Source of the DNA: Corylus avellana
Taxonomy: Eukaryota > Streptophyta > Magnoliopsida > Fagales > Betulaceae
Assembly: GCF_901000735.1 (NCBI RefSeq)
Contig: NC_081541.1
Location: 38,956,446-39,020,445, forward strand
Length of the DNA: 64,000 nucleotides
Reading direction: 5' to 3'
Shown here: positions 54,799-64,000 of the stretch, piece by piece
How the letters are laid out: each line of letters begins with the position of its first letter
Numbering within the stretch: the stretch's first letter is position 1
The notes under the pieces: generated by a model
What the model saw: only the letters and a program-made list of their open reading frames with translations
The model's database searches: none
Told to the model about the DNA's origin: nothing
Position numbers and translations under genes: made by a program

Positions 54799-57726
54799 AT
54801 GGCGGAACCACTTCTCTCCTTTGTTGCTAAGCGAATCATTGAGGCTTTGTGCTCACCGGCTGTCAAACAGATCGGATTGCTCTGGGATGTCGAAGATGAG
54901 CTTCAAAACCTGACCAACACCGTTTCAACAATCAAAGCTGTGCTTCTGGATGCGGAGGACAAACAGGCTGCAGGAAACTGTGCGGTTAAACTTTGGCTCG
55001 AAAGGTTAGAAGATGTCATTTATGATGCAGATGACTTGCTGGATGCTGTTTCAACTGAAGCTAGACGAAGAGAAATAATGACCCGTAATAAGAAGGCCAA
55101 AAAGGTACGCATTTTATTTTCCAAACCAAACCCGCTTGCCTTTCGTCGTAAAATGGTCCGTGAGATTAAAGCTATCAAAAAGAAGTTAGATGCCATCAAC
55201 GCCGATTGGAAGAATTCCCACTTGGAGGTACGCCGGGTTGAGCCACGAGTTGTGAACAGGGAGAGGAATAACACTTATTCTTTTGTACCTGTGGAAACAG
55301 TTATTGGTCGAGAGGATGATAAGAAGGCTGTTATAGACTTTCTGCTGGACTCCAACGTTGAAGACAATGTTTCCATCCTTCCAATTGTTGGCATTGGTGG
55401 ATTAGGAAAGACTGCACTCACTCGATTCGTATCCAATGATCACCAAATCCAAGAACATTTTGAGCTCAAAATGTGGGTGTGTGTCTCTGATATCTTCGAC
55501 GTTAAAAATATTGTTGCAAAAGTCTTAGAATCTGCAACCAAGGAGAAACCAGCAGACGCTGAAATGGATACATTGGTGAGTAAACTTAGAGAAAAAATCG
55601 AAGGAAAGAAATACTTCCTAGTGTTGGATGATGTGTGGAATGGTGATCATGGAAAATGGTGTCGCTTGAAAGAAGTGCTGATGGGTGGTGCAAGAGGTAC
55701 TAGAATAGTAGTGACTACCCGCAATGAAGTCGTTGCAAAGACCATCCGCCAGGAAAGCGTTGCAAGCATTATTGGGACAGTTGAATCATATCCCTTAAAA
55801 GGTTTAGATGAAGACGCATCATGGTCTTTATTTAAGCAGAAGGCCTTTGAGAGAGGACAAGAGCCGGAGAATCCATGCATGGTCGCACTTGGAAAGGAGA
55901 TTGTAAAAAAGTGTTTAGGTGTCCCTTTGGCCATAACGACAATCGGAAGTTTACTAAGCTCAACAAATTCAGAAGCAGAATGGAAGGATTTTAAGAATAA
56001 TGAGCTCTCAAAAATATCTCAGAATGCAACTGAACTTTTACCAACTTTGAAGCTGAGTTATGATAATCTTCCTTCACATTTGAAGCATTGCTTTGTTTAT
56101 TGTAGTTTGTTTCCAAAGGATTATCTGTTTTATACACCAGAACTGATTCAAATGTGGATAACACAAGGGTTTGTCAAGTCTTATGATGATCAAAGCCTAT
56201 GTTTGGAAGACGTTGGTAGGAAGTATTTTAAGGATTTACTATGGAGATCATTCTTTCAAGAAGCTCGAACGGATGAGTTTGGTGACATAATTGATTGCAA
56301 AATGCATGACCTCATGCATGATCTTGCCATATCAGTGGCAGGATCGTTGATAGCCACATTAGGTGATAAGGAGACAAAATCCGATAAGAAAACGCGTCAT
56401 CTATCATTACGTAATTACGATAAACCTATTTCTATGTTGTGTGAATTAAGTAGGATTAGGACATTTCTGGTTCGCTGTGACCGTAAGTTGGATAAGAATG
56501 ATTTTGATGCAATTATTTCAAGTTTCAAGTTCTTGCGCATGTTGGATATGTGGTCTATAGATCTTGATTATTTGCCAAGCTCTATCGGGAAGCTGAAACA
56601 TTTAAGGCGTCTTGATCTTTCTCACAATAAGAATATCAAGAAGTTACCAGATTCTATAACTAGGTTGCAGAATTTGCAAGAATTATTACTCCGGGAGTGT
56701 GACTCACTTAAAGAATTGCCGAGAGACATTAAAAAATTGGTCAATCTCAGGCATCTTGATATATATGGATGTGTTGGTTTGACTTATATGCCACGTGGAT
56801 TGGGGCAACTGAATAATCTTGAGACGTTAACAGATTTTTATGTCCACTCGGGTTCTCACTTCAAGCATTGCGGTGATTTACGAGAACTGAACGGACTCAA
56901 TAAGCTGAGAGGAAGTTTAGAGATTATAAATCGTCGACATGGGAAAGATGTTGCATTAGAATATGAGGCTGTAAATCTAAAGGAGAATCAAAATCTTCAT
57001 GAATTGGTTTTCGATTGTTGTGTTACTGAAGGAGATGTCAATGATTGGGATGTTGTCGATGATAAAATGCCATTTGAAGGCTTCCAACCGCCCCCAAATC
57101 TGAAACAGCTATCCTTATGGGGCTGTCCGGGTTCAAGTCTTCCGAGTTGGGTTTTTTCATTGACAAATCTTGTGAAGTTGGAGCTACGTCATTGTCGTAC
57201 ATTAAAGTCTCTCCCCCTTCAACATCTCACTTCCGTTCAAGACTTGATTCTTAAGCGTTGTGTTGAACTTGAGCTAGCCAATGATGAGGATAGGATGCAA
57301 TGGCAAGGCCCTACGAACCTCCTCTCTCTTGACTTAACTGGACTTCCAAAATTGGTTTCTCTCCCCTCAGCACTTCAACATGCTACCACGCTACAAAAGC
57401 TCTCGATTTGGAATTGTCAAAGCTTGACGGCTATACCAGAGTGGATCCACAACTTCAAATCACTTCAAGACTTTTCAATTGGTAAATGCTCCAGTTTGGC
57501 ATCACTGCCCGAAGGAATGGGTAGGCTAACGTCTTTGAAGAGACTAGCAATTTGGGATTGTCCCATCTTATTGCGAAGATGGGAGAGAGACACTGGTGAG
57601 GATTGGGCAAAGATTGCTCACATTCCAAAGTTAAGAGTTACACTAGCAAGAAGAAGATTCAAGCACCGATGCATCTTTGACCATTCAGGTATATTACTGA
57701 TCATTTTATTTGAATCCTTCATATAA
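54799..57726 (+). CDS. NLR-D: CC-NB-ARC-LRR disease resistance protein, RGA type
   Basis: An intact 975-residue CNL, clearly diverged from A/B throughout but from the same family. Start at MAEPLLS (54799); an upstream in-frame ATG at 54754 would add 15 residues. Coiled coil to about 135; P-loop GIGGLGKTA (198-206), in which the second Thr of GKTT is Ala while the Walker-A Lys-Thr is kept. Also present are FELKMWVCVSD, YFLVLDDVWN, GVPLAITTIG, CFVYCSLFPKDY, KMHDLMHDL (intact MHD) and LRRs from about 560. The C terminus is out of frame with that of A/B: an indel after AHIPKL makes the frame run through the CAG/GTATAT site that ends A/B, adding a hydrophobic GILLIILFESFI tail. Likely a functional receptor by motif content; the tail may be an artefact of ignoring an intron. 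Confidence 0.93.
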   Translation: MAEPLLSFVAKRIIEALCSPAVKQIGLLWDVEDELQNLTNTVSTIKAVLLDAEDKQAAGNCAVKLWLERLEDVIYDADDLLDAVSTEARRREIMTRNKKAKKVRILFSKPNPLAFRRKMVREIKAIKKKLDAINADWKNSHLEVRRVEPRVVNRERNNTYSFVPVETVIGREDDKKAVIDFLLDSNVEDNVSILPIVGIGGLGKTALTRFVSNDHQIQEHFELKMWVCVSDIFDVKNIVAKVLESATKEKPADAEMDTLVSKLREKIEGKKYFLVLDDVWNGDHGKWCRLKEVLMGGARGTRIVVTTRNEVVAKTIRQESVASIIGTVESYPLKGLDEDASWSLFKQKAFERGQEPENPCMVALGKEIVKKCLGVPLAITTIGSLLSSTNSEAEWKDFKNNELSKISQNATELLPTLKLSYDNLPSHLKHCFVYCSLFPKDYLFYTPELIQMWITQGFVKSYDDQSLCLEDVGRKYFKDLLWRSFFQEARTDEFGDIIDCKMHDLMHDLAISVAGSLIATLGDKETKSDKKTRHLSLRNYDKPISMLCELSRIRTFLVRCDRKLDKNDFDAIISSFKFLRMLDMWSIDLDYLPSSIGKLKHLRRLDLSHNKNIKKLPDSITRLQNLQELLLRECDSLKELPRDIKKLVNLRHLDIYGCVGLTYMPRGLGQLNNLETLTDFYVHSGSHFKHCGDLRELNGLNKLRGSLEIINRRHGKDVALEYEAVNLKENQNLHELVFDCCVTEGDVNDWDVVDDKMPFEGFQPPPNLKQLSLWGCPGSSLPSWVFSLTNLVKLELRHCRTLKSLPLQHLTSVQDLILKRCVELELANDEDRMQWQGPTNLLSLDLTGLPKLVSLPSALQHATTLQKLSIWNCQSLTAIPEWIHNFKSLQDFSIGKCSSLASLPEGMGRLTSLKRLAIWDCPILLRRWERDTGEDWAKIAHIPKLRVTLARRRFKHRCIFDHSGILLIILFESFI

Positions 57727-59524
57727 ATTGAAGTACGCACCTTCTTCCCCTTCATTTTCTTCATTTTTCTCTCCTACGGCACCTTCTTTGATTTTTTGTT
57801 TGGATGTATTTATTTTAACTAAGTTCAATTTTTTGATTTAGTTACTATTTTCACCTGGTTATTGCAATTTGATGACTTACTTAATTGTTTATGTATATGG
57901 GTAGCTTTTCTTGGTACTGATACTAAGTTAATGGGGCATGCATCTAGTCACTATTAACTAGTTAAAATAAATACATCCAAACAATCTTTTCCACTTGCAC
58001 TCGGTAATCTTTAATCCTAAAGAGAGTTAAGTTGAAAAAGGTAGGTTTCATTCATTTATGGGCTTGATATTGTCAAATTAGAAGTTTCTTATTTATTATG
58101 GATCAAAGTTTCTGATTTTCTGAACGTTTCTGAATCAAGTATCAAAAATCTTGTTCCTGCTTTGAAATATTATAAAAGTCCAATCTTGTTTCTGAATCAA
58201 GTATATTGGTTAAAAATGAGGATACTAAAGGCATAGCATTTGAATTTTACTTTTCAAAAATTTTAGAATATGAGTTATCTTTTATTCACTGAAAGGGAAA
58301 AGGGAAAGGGGAAAGTGTACAATGTAATTTTCACTCGTTTACGGGATATAGTCGTCTTTTGATTGGATTGGGTCAGCATTCCTATTGCCTTGTTCATTTT
58401 GTGATTGATGTGCCGGTGAGAAGACTGAAGGATATGATTAAAAGAAAAAATTAGCGGGCATGGTATGATAATCTATTGACTTGAATAAAATGTCTCCTGC
58501 CATCTATTATGTTTTTGTCATAATTTGCAGGGATCTCATGAATGAAGGGAAGAACATGCAGTGAAGGTCTAGGAGAAGGAATGTAGAAAATTGTTTCCAT
58601 GGAAGATGCTGCATATCTACCGTGAGTATTCTTTCCCCTGTTTATGTCATACAAGAAGGAAATAGAAAATCAGCACTTGTATCTGCGATTGTGGGCTTTC
58701 TCTTAACCTTATTCATGGATGTATAACTTGCTGGCAATCTTTTGTTTTTGGAGAGCCTGATCATTGTATGAGTGTATGCTTGCTATAACTCTTTTGACTG
58801 TTTACGTTCATCTCTGCATGATTAAATTTGTTTATTAAATTTGTTCTGTGCTGGTCTTAAACATTTTGTAATTGTTTAATTGTCTCTGCTTATGGCTTTT
58901 ATTAAGTTATCTATACCTGTTTATGTTCTTCTCTTTCCAGATTGTTTATAGTTTTTAGTATCTTGACTGAGTTTCATTAGTTTTCTTTGTTCAACCAGTT
59001 GAAATATGTGAAATGATTGGGATGATTGGCACGGCACGTATACTCATGCCGAAAGCAATGGTGTTGAAGTCAAGGATCCTGTTAATTTAGTATTTTAAAT
59101 CTTTTGTTAATTGTGTCTGTTTTGTGATTAGTTTTGTGACTCTTGAAAACGAAAGATTGTGATCAGTATTGAAGGCCATCACAGCATGTTGAAGTCTTAT
59201 ATATGGATCCTGTAAATTGGTAGCTGAACGCATTTAATTTTTCTCTTTTTGCTTCTGTAGCCATCTTTTCTTCAAAGATGTTTGCAATCCACAGTTCATT
59301 TTCTATGCGTACTCAGATGCTAATATTTTTCTTTTATCTGATTGTTGTGGGTTATTAAGCTTCTTTTATTTTGAATTAAAGAATCTCCAAATAGTTTTCG
59401 ATTTCTCAGTTAGCATACCATACCAAGAATTACATAAAATGCCTTCCTACAAAACGATCTCAAAGCTCTTCCAACCCTTGCTTTCTTAAATTCAGTTAGA
59501 GCTCACTCGTGTTAGAATATATTA
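57727..59524 (+). other. Conserved 3' flank of NLR-D
   Basis: 57795-57960 and 58850-59100 match the NLR-C flank (35826-35980 and 37000-37200). A segment at 58531-58621, between TTTGCAG and GTGAGT, could be an untranslated exon. The region ends at the gap 59525-59624. Confidence 0.5.
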
Positions 59525-59624
59525 NNNNNNNNNNNNNNNNNNNNNNNNNNNNNNNNNNNNNNNNNNNNNNNNNNNNNNNNNNNNNNNNNNNNNNNNNNNN
59601 NNNNNNNNNNNNNNNNNNNNNNNN

Positions 59625-59902
59625 TAAATAAATAAAATTAAAATATATATCATTTCTCTTAATATTTTTGTATGGTCAGCGCTCCTGTGGTGAACGTGTA
59701 CGCATCATGCGCGTTCACTTTTTGTTGTTGTTGGTTTTCTAATCGGTTTCAGACATTTTTTGTTTTTTTTTTTTGTGTGTGGATTTCTCCTGCATTTTCT
59801 GTGGCGTCCATTCACTGGCCATTACCTATAATGTCCGTATATATATATATATATATATATGTAAAAAACAAAAAAAATCAGATGACTTGCCCTCACAATG
59901 CT
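59625..59902. other. Intergenic with (AT)n
   Basis: No gene is recognised; dinucleotide run at about 59838-59860. Confidence 0.5.
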
Positions 59903-60387
59903 CAATAAGCGGATAAGTTTTATACTTTGTTTTTGCGAGATTTACTAAACACAGCAATAATAAGAGAGTGAAACAGGAAAGTAAAACACATAAACGTAAT
60001 CTGGTCCTCCTATATTTGATAATCCTTTTTGGAAAAATTTTATCCTTAGCTGTAATTCTTTATTTTCTCCTTTTTGTTACTATCATGGTATGTTAGTAAT
60101 TGGCCTTGTGCATGATGAATGAATTTCTTTCTTTTGTATGGTTTTTGCAATACATCTCGAGGTTCCTTTAGCATTTCATGACTGTTTTATGGTAGAAATT
60201 AACAATTGTTTGAATTTAATGAATTCATCTATAATTTTGTTATTTATTATTATTTCTGTTTTTTTCTAAGATGTTTTTGTAAAAAAACAAAGTAAATTAT
60301 AATGAAAAACCCGTGCATATCAGAGGTTATAGGCCAGTGGAAATAATAATACTCATTTTAATTTATTCTGTCCATTATTATTCACGA
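59903..60387. repeat. Repeat family unit R5, left part
   Basis: Colinear with R3/R4 from AATAAGCGGATAAG to TATTATTCACGA, where a Copia element is inserted. The unit resumes at 62857. Confidence 0.88.
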
Positions 60388-60642
60388 TGTTAGAATATAT
60401 TCAGAATATATAATATATTCTGAATATATTTTGATATTTACCATAATTGCTGATTTGATATATTTTCCCTGTATATATATTTTGATATTATTCTACAATA
60501 TTGTACATTAATTAATTCCTTGATTGTATTTCCTAGTTTATCTAGCCTTATTCAACTATAAATTGGCTTCTTTGTATACAGTTCAATACACACAGAAATA
60601 TAATATTCAGTTTCATCCATATATTCTCTAATTTACTTTACA
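60388..60642 (+). mobile_element. Copia element, 5' LTR
   Basis: 255 bp, TGTTAG...TTTACA. Followed directly by TGATATCAGAGCC, a primer-binding site with one mismatch to the usual TGGTATCAGAGCC. Target duplication CACGA at 60383-60387. Confidence 0.92.
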
Positions 60643-61049
60643 TGATATCAGAGCCAAGTTTTGGCCATGTCTAGAGAAGTAGGAAGTTAGTACGTTCTCC
60701 ACGCAATTCAAAGGCTTTTTCGATCTTGTTTTGGTATAACTATTATACCAACAGGCTAAAAAAGGTTTGATCTATCTTGTGGAGTTCTCAGATCGTTGTT
60801 CTGAAGTTCAACGCACTCTCACGCGCTGTCGTAAGTGTCTGTGTCACTGTTCACAGCCTCACGCGTCGCCGCCGGCCACCACGCTCCGCCCAGTTAGCCG
60901 TTTTTCAGAAAAATACCGCCAGAATCCAAATCGAAGGCTGTTGATCCATCTACTCTTGAGCCAGCTCCCTCTATCCCTCGTCGTTCTACTCGGGTAACAT
61001 CTCTTCCTTCCCACCTTCATGATTATCACTGTTATTCTGCTTTTGCTAC

Positions 61050-62590
61050 TCTACATGAACCTCACTCCTTCCTTGAGGCTCATACTAACTCTCTTTGGCA
61101 AAATGCTATGTCTGAAGAACTTAATGCCCTTTCCAAAACTCATACTTGGGACTTAGTTGATTTACCTCCAAGCAAAACTGGGGTAGGGTGCAACTGGGTA
61201 TACAAGATTAAGACAAAATCTGATGGATCTATTGAGCGATACAAGGAACGTCTTGTGGCAAAGGAATTCAATCAGGAGTATGGTATTGATTATGAGGAGA
61301 CTTTTGCACCAGTGGCTCGTCTTACTTCTGTTCGATCCCTCCTTGCTGTGGCTTCTGTGTGTCATTGGGATCTTTTTCAAATGTATGTGAAAAACGCATT
61401 TCTCAATGGTAATCTTAGTGAAGAAGTTTATATGCAACCTCCTTCTGGGTACAATCATCCGTCACACAAGGTTTGCCGACTTCGCCAGGCTTTGTATGGT
61501 CTGAAACAGGCTCCACGGGCTTGACTTGCCAAATTCAGTTCCACTATTGCCCAAATTGGATTTATTTCTAGCCCCTGTGACTCTGCTCTCTTTATCCGGC
61601 GATCTGATGCTGGTCTCCTTCTACTCTTAATATATGTTGATGATATGATTATTACTGGAGATGATACTGTTAGTATTCGTAACCTTTAACAATTTTTGAG
61701 TCAACAATTTGAGATGAAGGATTTGGGTTTTCTCAGCTACTTTCTTGGATTTGAGGTATCTTCTGATCTAAATGGTTACTATCTCTCTCAAGCCAAATAT
61801 GCTTCAGATCTCCTCTCATGAGCTGGCCATACCGATTGTAAAATTGTTGATAGCCCTCTAGAGACAAATGTCAAACTTCGTGCCACTGATGGTGAGCTAC
61901 TTTCTAATGCCACTCTCTATCGACAGTTAGTTGGGAGTCTTATCTATTTTACTGTGACACGACCAGATCTTGCCTATGCAGTCCATCTTGTTAGTCAGTT
62001 TATGACCGCACCACGCTTAGTTCATTATGCCGCTGTTCTTCGCATCTTTCGCTACGTGAATGGCACTTTGTTTCATGGTTTGCATTTCTCTTCTCACTTA
62101 TCATTAGACTTACATGTATATTCAGATGCTGATTGGGCAGGTGATCCCACTGTTCATCGTTCCACCACGGGTTATTGTTTCTTACTTGGTGATTCTCTCA
62201 TCTCTTGGCGTAGTAAGAAACAATATGTTGTTGCTCGCTCTAGCACTGAAGGTTGAGTATCGTGCTCTTGCTGACACCACCTCTGAGCTTCTCTAGCTCC
62301 ATTGGCTTCTATATGATATGGGTGTTTCTCAGACCTCCAGTTCTCCTATCTTTTGTGACAATCGAAGTGCGATTCAGATTGCGCACAATGATGTATTTCA
62401 TGAACATATTTAACAAATTAAGATCGATTGTCATTTTGTGCGCCATCATCTTTTGCAGGAGACTCTCCGTCTCTGTCCTATTGCTTCCGCTAATCAGTTG
62501 GCCGATGTGTTTACCAAGGCACATCCACCTGGACGGTTTCGTGATCTTGTTTCCAAACTCAAGTTGGCATCTACATTACCACCTTGAGTT
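61050..62590 (+). pseudogene. Copia pol remnant (reverse transcriptase and RNase H)
   Basis: Decayed C-terminal half of a Ty1/Copia polyprotein. Visible motifs are WQNAMSEELNAL, NWVYKIKTKSDGSIERYKE, FAPVARLTSVRSLL and LNGNLSEEVYMQPP, then LLIYVDDMIITG (catalytic YVDD at about 61635), a GSLIYF-type block, DADWAGDP, STTGYC (RNase H) and CDNRSAIQIA. Stops occur near 61522, 61687, 61819 and 62254 together with frame changes, so no enzyme can be made. Gag, protease and integrase are absent; the internal region is only about 1.96 kb against 4-5 kb in complete elements. Confidence 0.93.
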
Positions 62591-62600
62591 TGAGGGGAGA
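62589..62600 (+). other. Polypurine tract of the Copia element
   Basis: TTTGAGGGGAGA lies immediately before the 3' LTR, as expected for the plus-strand primer. Confidence 0.8.
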
Positions 62601-62851
62601 TGTTAGAATATATTCATAATATATAATATATTCAGAATATATTTTGATATTCACTATAATTACTGATTTGATATATTTTCCTTGTATATATATTTTGATA
62701 TTATTCTGCAATATTATACATTAATTCCCTGATTGTATTTTCTAGTTTATCTGGCCTTATTCAACTATAAATAAGCCTCTTTGTATACAGTTCAATACAC
62801 ACATAAATATAATATTCAGTTTCATCCCTATACTCTCTAGTTTACTTTACA
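62601..62851 (+). mobile_element. Copia element, 3' LTR
   Basis: 251 bp, same ends as the 5' LTR, followed by the CACGA target duplication (62852-62856). By eye I count roughly 18 substitutions plus a 4-bp indel between the LTRs (about 7 percent), so this is not a recent insertion. Confidence 0.92.
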
Positions 62852-62856
62852 CACGA

Positions 62857-63480
62857 GATGGTGAAGAAGCAAATCAAAATATCTACTTGATTTTTAATAG
62901 AAAGAAGAAAGAAAGAAAAAAATATATCAATAAAACGAATCGTAGCAACGACTTGAGCAATAGAGCAAGTAACTGAGAATTTCAATAAAACCAACTTTCT
63001 TGATGTTGGTATACAAATTACAAAGAAAGGGTCTTCAAATTGACAACATCAAGGGGAAAAAATTACAAAAGGAAAGACATAAATTGATAATTTTGCAAAT
63101 CAATCAACGTTTGAGGTCAAGAATTAGAAAACGAGTGATCAAAGTAATTGTAAGTAACGAAAACCACAAAACCTGAATTTAGAAGGGACCACCAAGTAGC
63201 TCAATCGGCTGGGACCACGCCTAATGAAGCGGAGGTCACTAGTTCGAATTCCCCTCCCCCCTCTTATGCGAAAATGTCAAAAAAAAAAAAAAACTAGAAA
63301 TTAATAATGCAAGATGAAAAACAAATAATTGAGTCTTTTTATTAGTTTTATTTATAATATTAGAATATTAGTTTTTTTAGGTTATTAGTATTTCATTTTA
63401 TATTTTATTTAAATTTTAAGAGTTATTGTTTTTTTATAATTCAATATAAAATCTCATAATAATCTCAAGAGATAAAAGAA
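62857..63480. repeat. Repeat family unit R5, right part
   Basis: Continues R3/R4 from GATGGTGAAGAAGCAAATC. Contains the SINE at 63193-63293. From 63480 to about 63890 it matches 53225-53620. Confidence 0.85.
63193..63293 (+). mobile_element. SINE with poly-A tail
   Basis: A-box-like GTAGCTCAATCGGCTGGG, B-box-like AGTTCGAATTCC and a terminal A run (63279-63293). Absent from the paralogous positions near 51896 and 53040, which read straight through (GACCACCAA...AACTAGAAATT). About a dozen bases of the target are missing on the right side, so no clean target duplication is seen. Confidence 0.85.
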
Positions 63481-64000
63481 AAGAAATGAAAGAAACATTG
63501 AATTAAAGCGGTTCGGTCTATGCCCTACATTTTTCATTGATAAATTTATAATACAAAAACTCTATTTATAAAGCTTAAAAAATTCAAGACATGCATCGAC
63601 ATCAACGGTTACTCAAGTAAGGTAAGTAAGATAATTAAAAGTCTGGAGAGAGAACCCTCTCTCTCTCTTCCTCCGGGCAATATCAAGAAAGACATCACAG
63701 AGGAGGGAAGATCTAGATCTTTCTTCCCCTTTCCCCGGTAACAATGCACAGCATGTTCTCTGTGATTTTCTTCGGTCTCCATTTTTAGAGAGTTTGCTTT
63801 AAATCTAATTTGTAGATCTAGATCCAACTAGATCTAGTTTCTTCAATCTTATATCCAACCTGGTATACCCCTTTTTCCCCTCTCTCACTTCGATTAGAAA
63901 CATGGTATACAAAAGTCTTCAAATTGGCAACATTATAGCCCACTCAGAAATTTCAGGGCAAAAATCCAAGACATGCATCGACGTCAAAGACTAGTCATTA
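63481..64000. repeat. Repeat module continuing to the window edge
   Basis: 63480-63890 matches 53225-53620 and 63901-64000 matches 53703-53800, so the unit that precedes NLR-D begins again here. Another NLR could follow beyond the window, by analogy. Confidence 0.65.

Overview
This is AT-rich nuclear DNA of a flowering plant, very probably a woody eudicot. The grounds are uninterrupted CC-NB-ARC-LRR resistance genes of the RGA type, a GT-AG-spliced bark-storage-protein-like gene, Ty1/Copia elements, a tRNA-derived SINE family and many small fold-back elements (MITEs). Seven runs of N (4518-4617, 9966-10065, 13704-13803, 19749-19794, 30614-30633, 52080-52179, 59525-59624) are assembly gaps. 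Several coincide with the edges or centres of repeats.

Layout. 1-1090 holds the first two exons of a bark storage protein / nucleoside phosphorylase-like gene on the minus strand, which runs off the left edge. Its upstream side is a tandem duplication (1194-2003). 3524-4369 is one fold-back element nested in another. 4756-9965 carries NLR-A (minus strand). 10066-13703, bounded by gaps on both sides, is a direct copy of 19811-23320. 14-19.5 kb and 23.3-31 kb are mostly small transposons: MITEs, SINEs, fold-backs and microsatellites. A broken 3' end of another NLR lies at 26.1-26.5 kb. 31.47-33.2 kb is a truncated Copia element (probable LTR, primer-binding site, degraded gag) followed directly by NLR-C, a pseudogene. 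39.0-44.0 kb is NLR-B, the inverted and almost identical partner of NLR-A. 44.4-53.7 kb is repeat-rich and contains a GC-rich multi-hairpin, a GGGGTGGC palindrome array and diverged tandem repeats. NLR-D (intact) is at 54.8-57.7 kb. 60.4-62.9 kb is a decayed Copia element with both LTRs and a 5-bp target duplication.

Biology. The window is a resistance-gene cluster built by duplication: three full-length NLR reading frames, one full-size pseudogene and one 3' relic, all from one family. Flanking blocks are shared between members, so duplication units included 5' leaders and up to about 2 kb of downstream sequence. Transposon insertions can be dated relative to the duplications because some paralogous copies keep the empty site. 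NLR proteins act in the cytosol as nucleotide-dependent immune receptors. No operon-like or bacterial feature is present.

Limits: identities and family names come from reading motifs and aligning by eye. No database search was possible. I do not see a clearly new biological system. The strongest leads are the near-identical inverted NLR pair, the gap-bounded duplicate block, the multi-hairpin GC island at 44.74 kb and the conserved splice-like structure downstream of every NLR copy.
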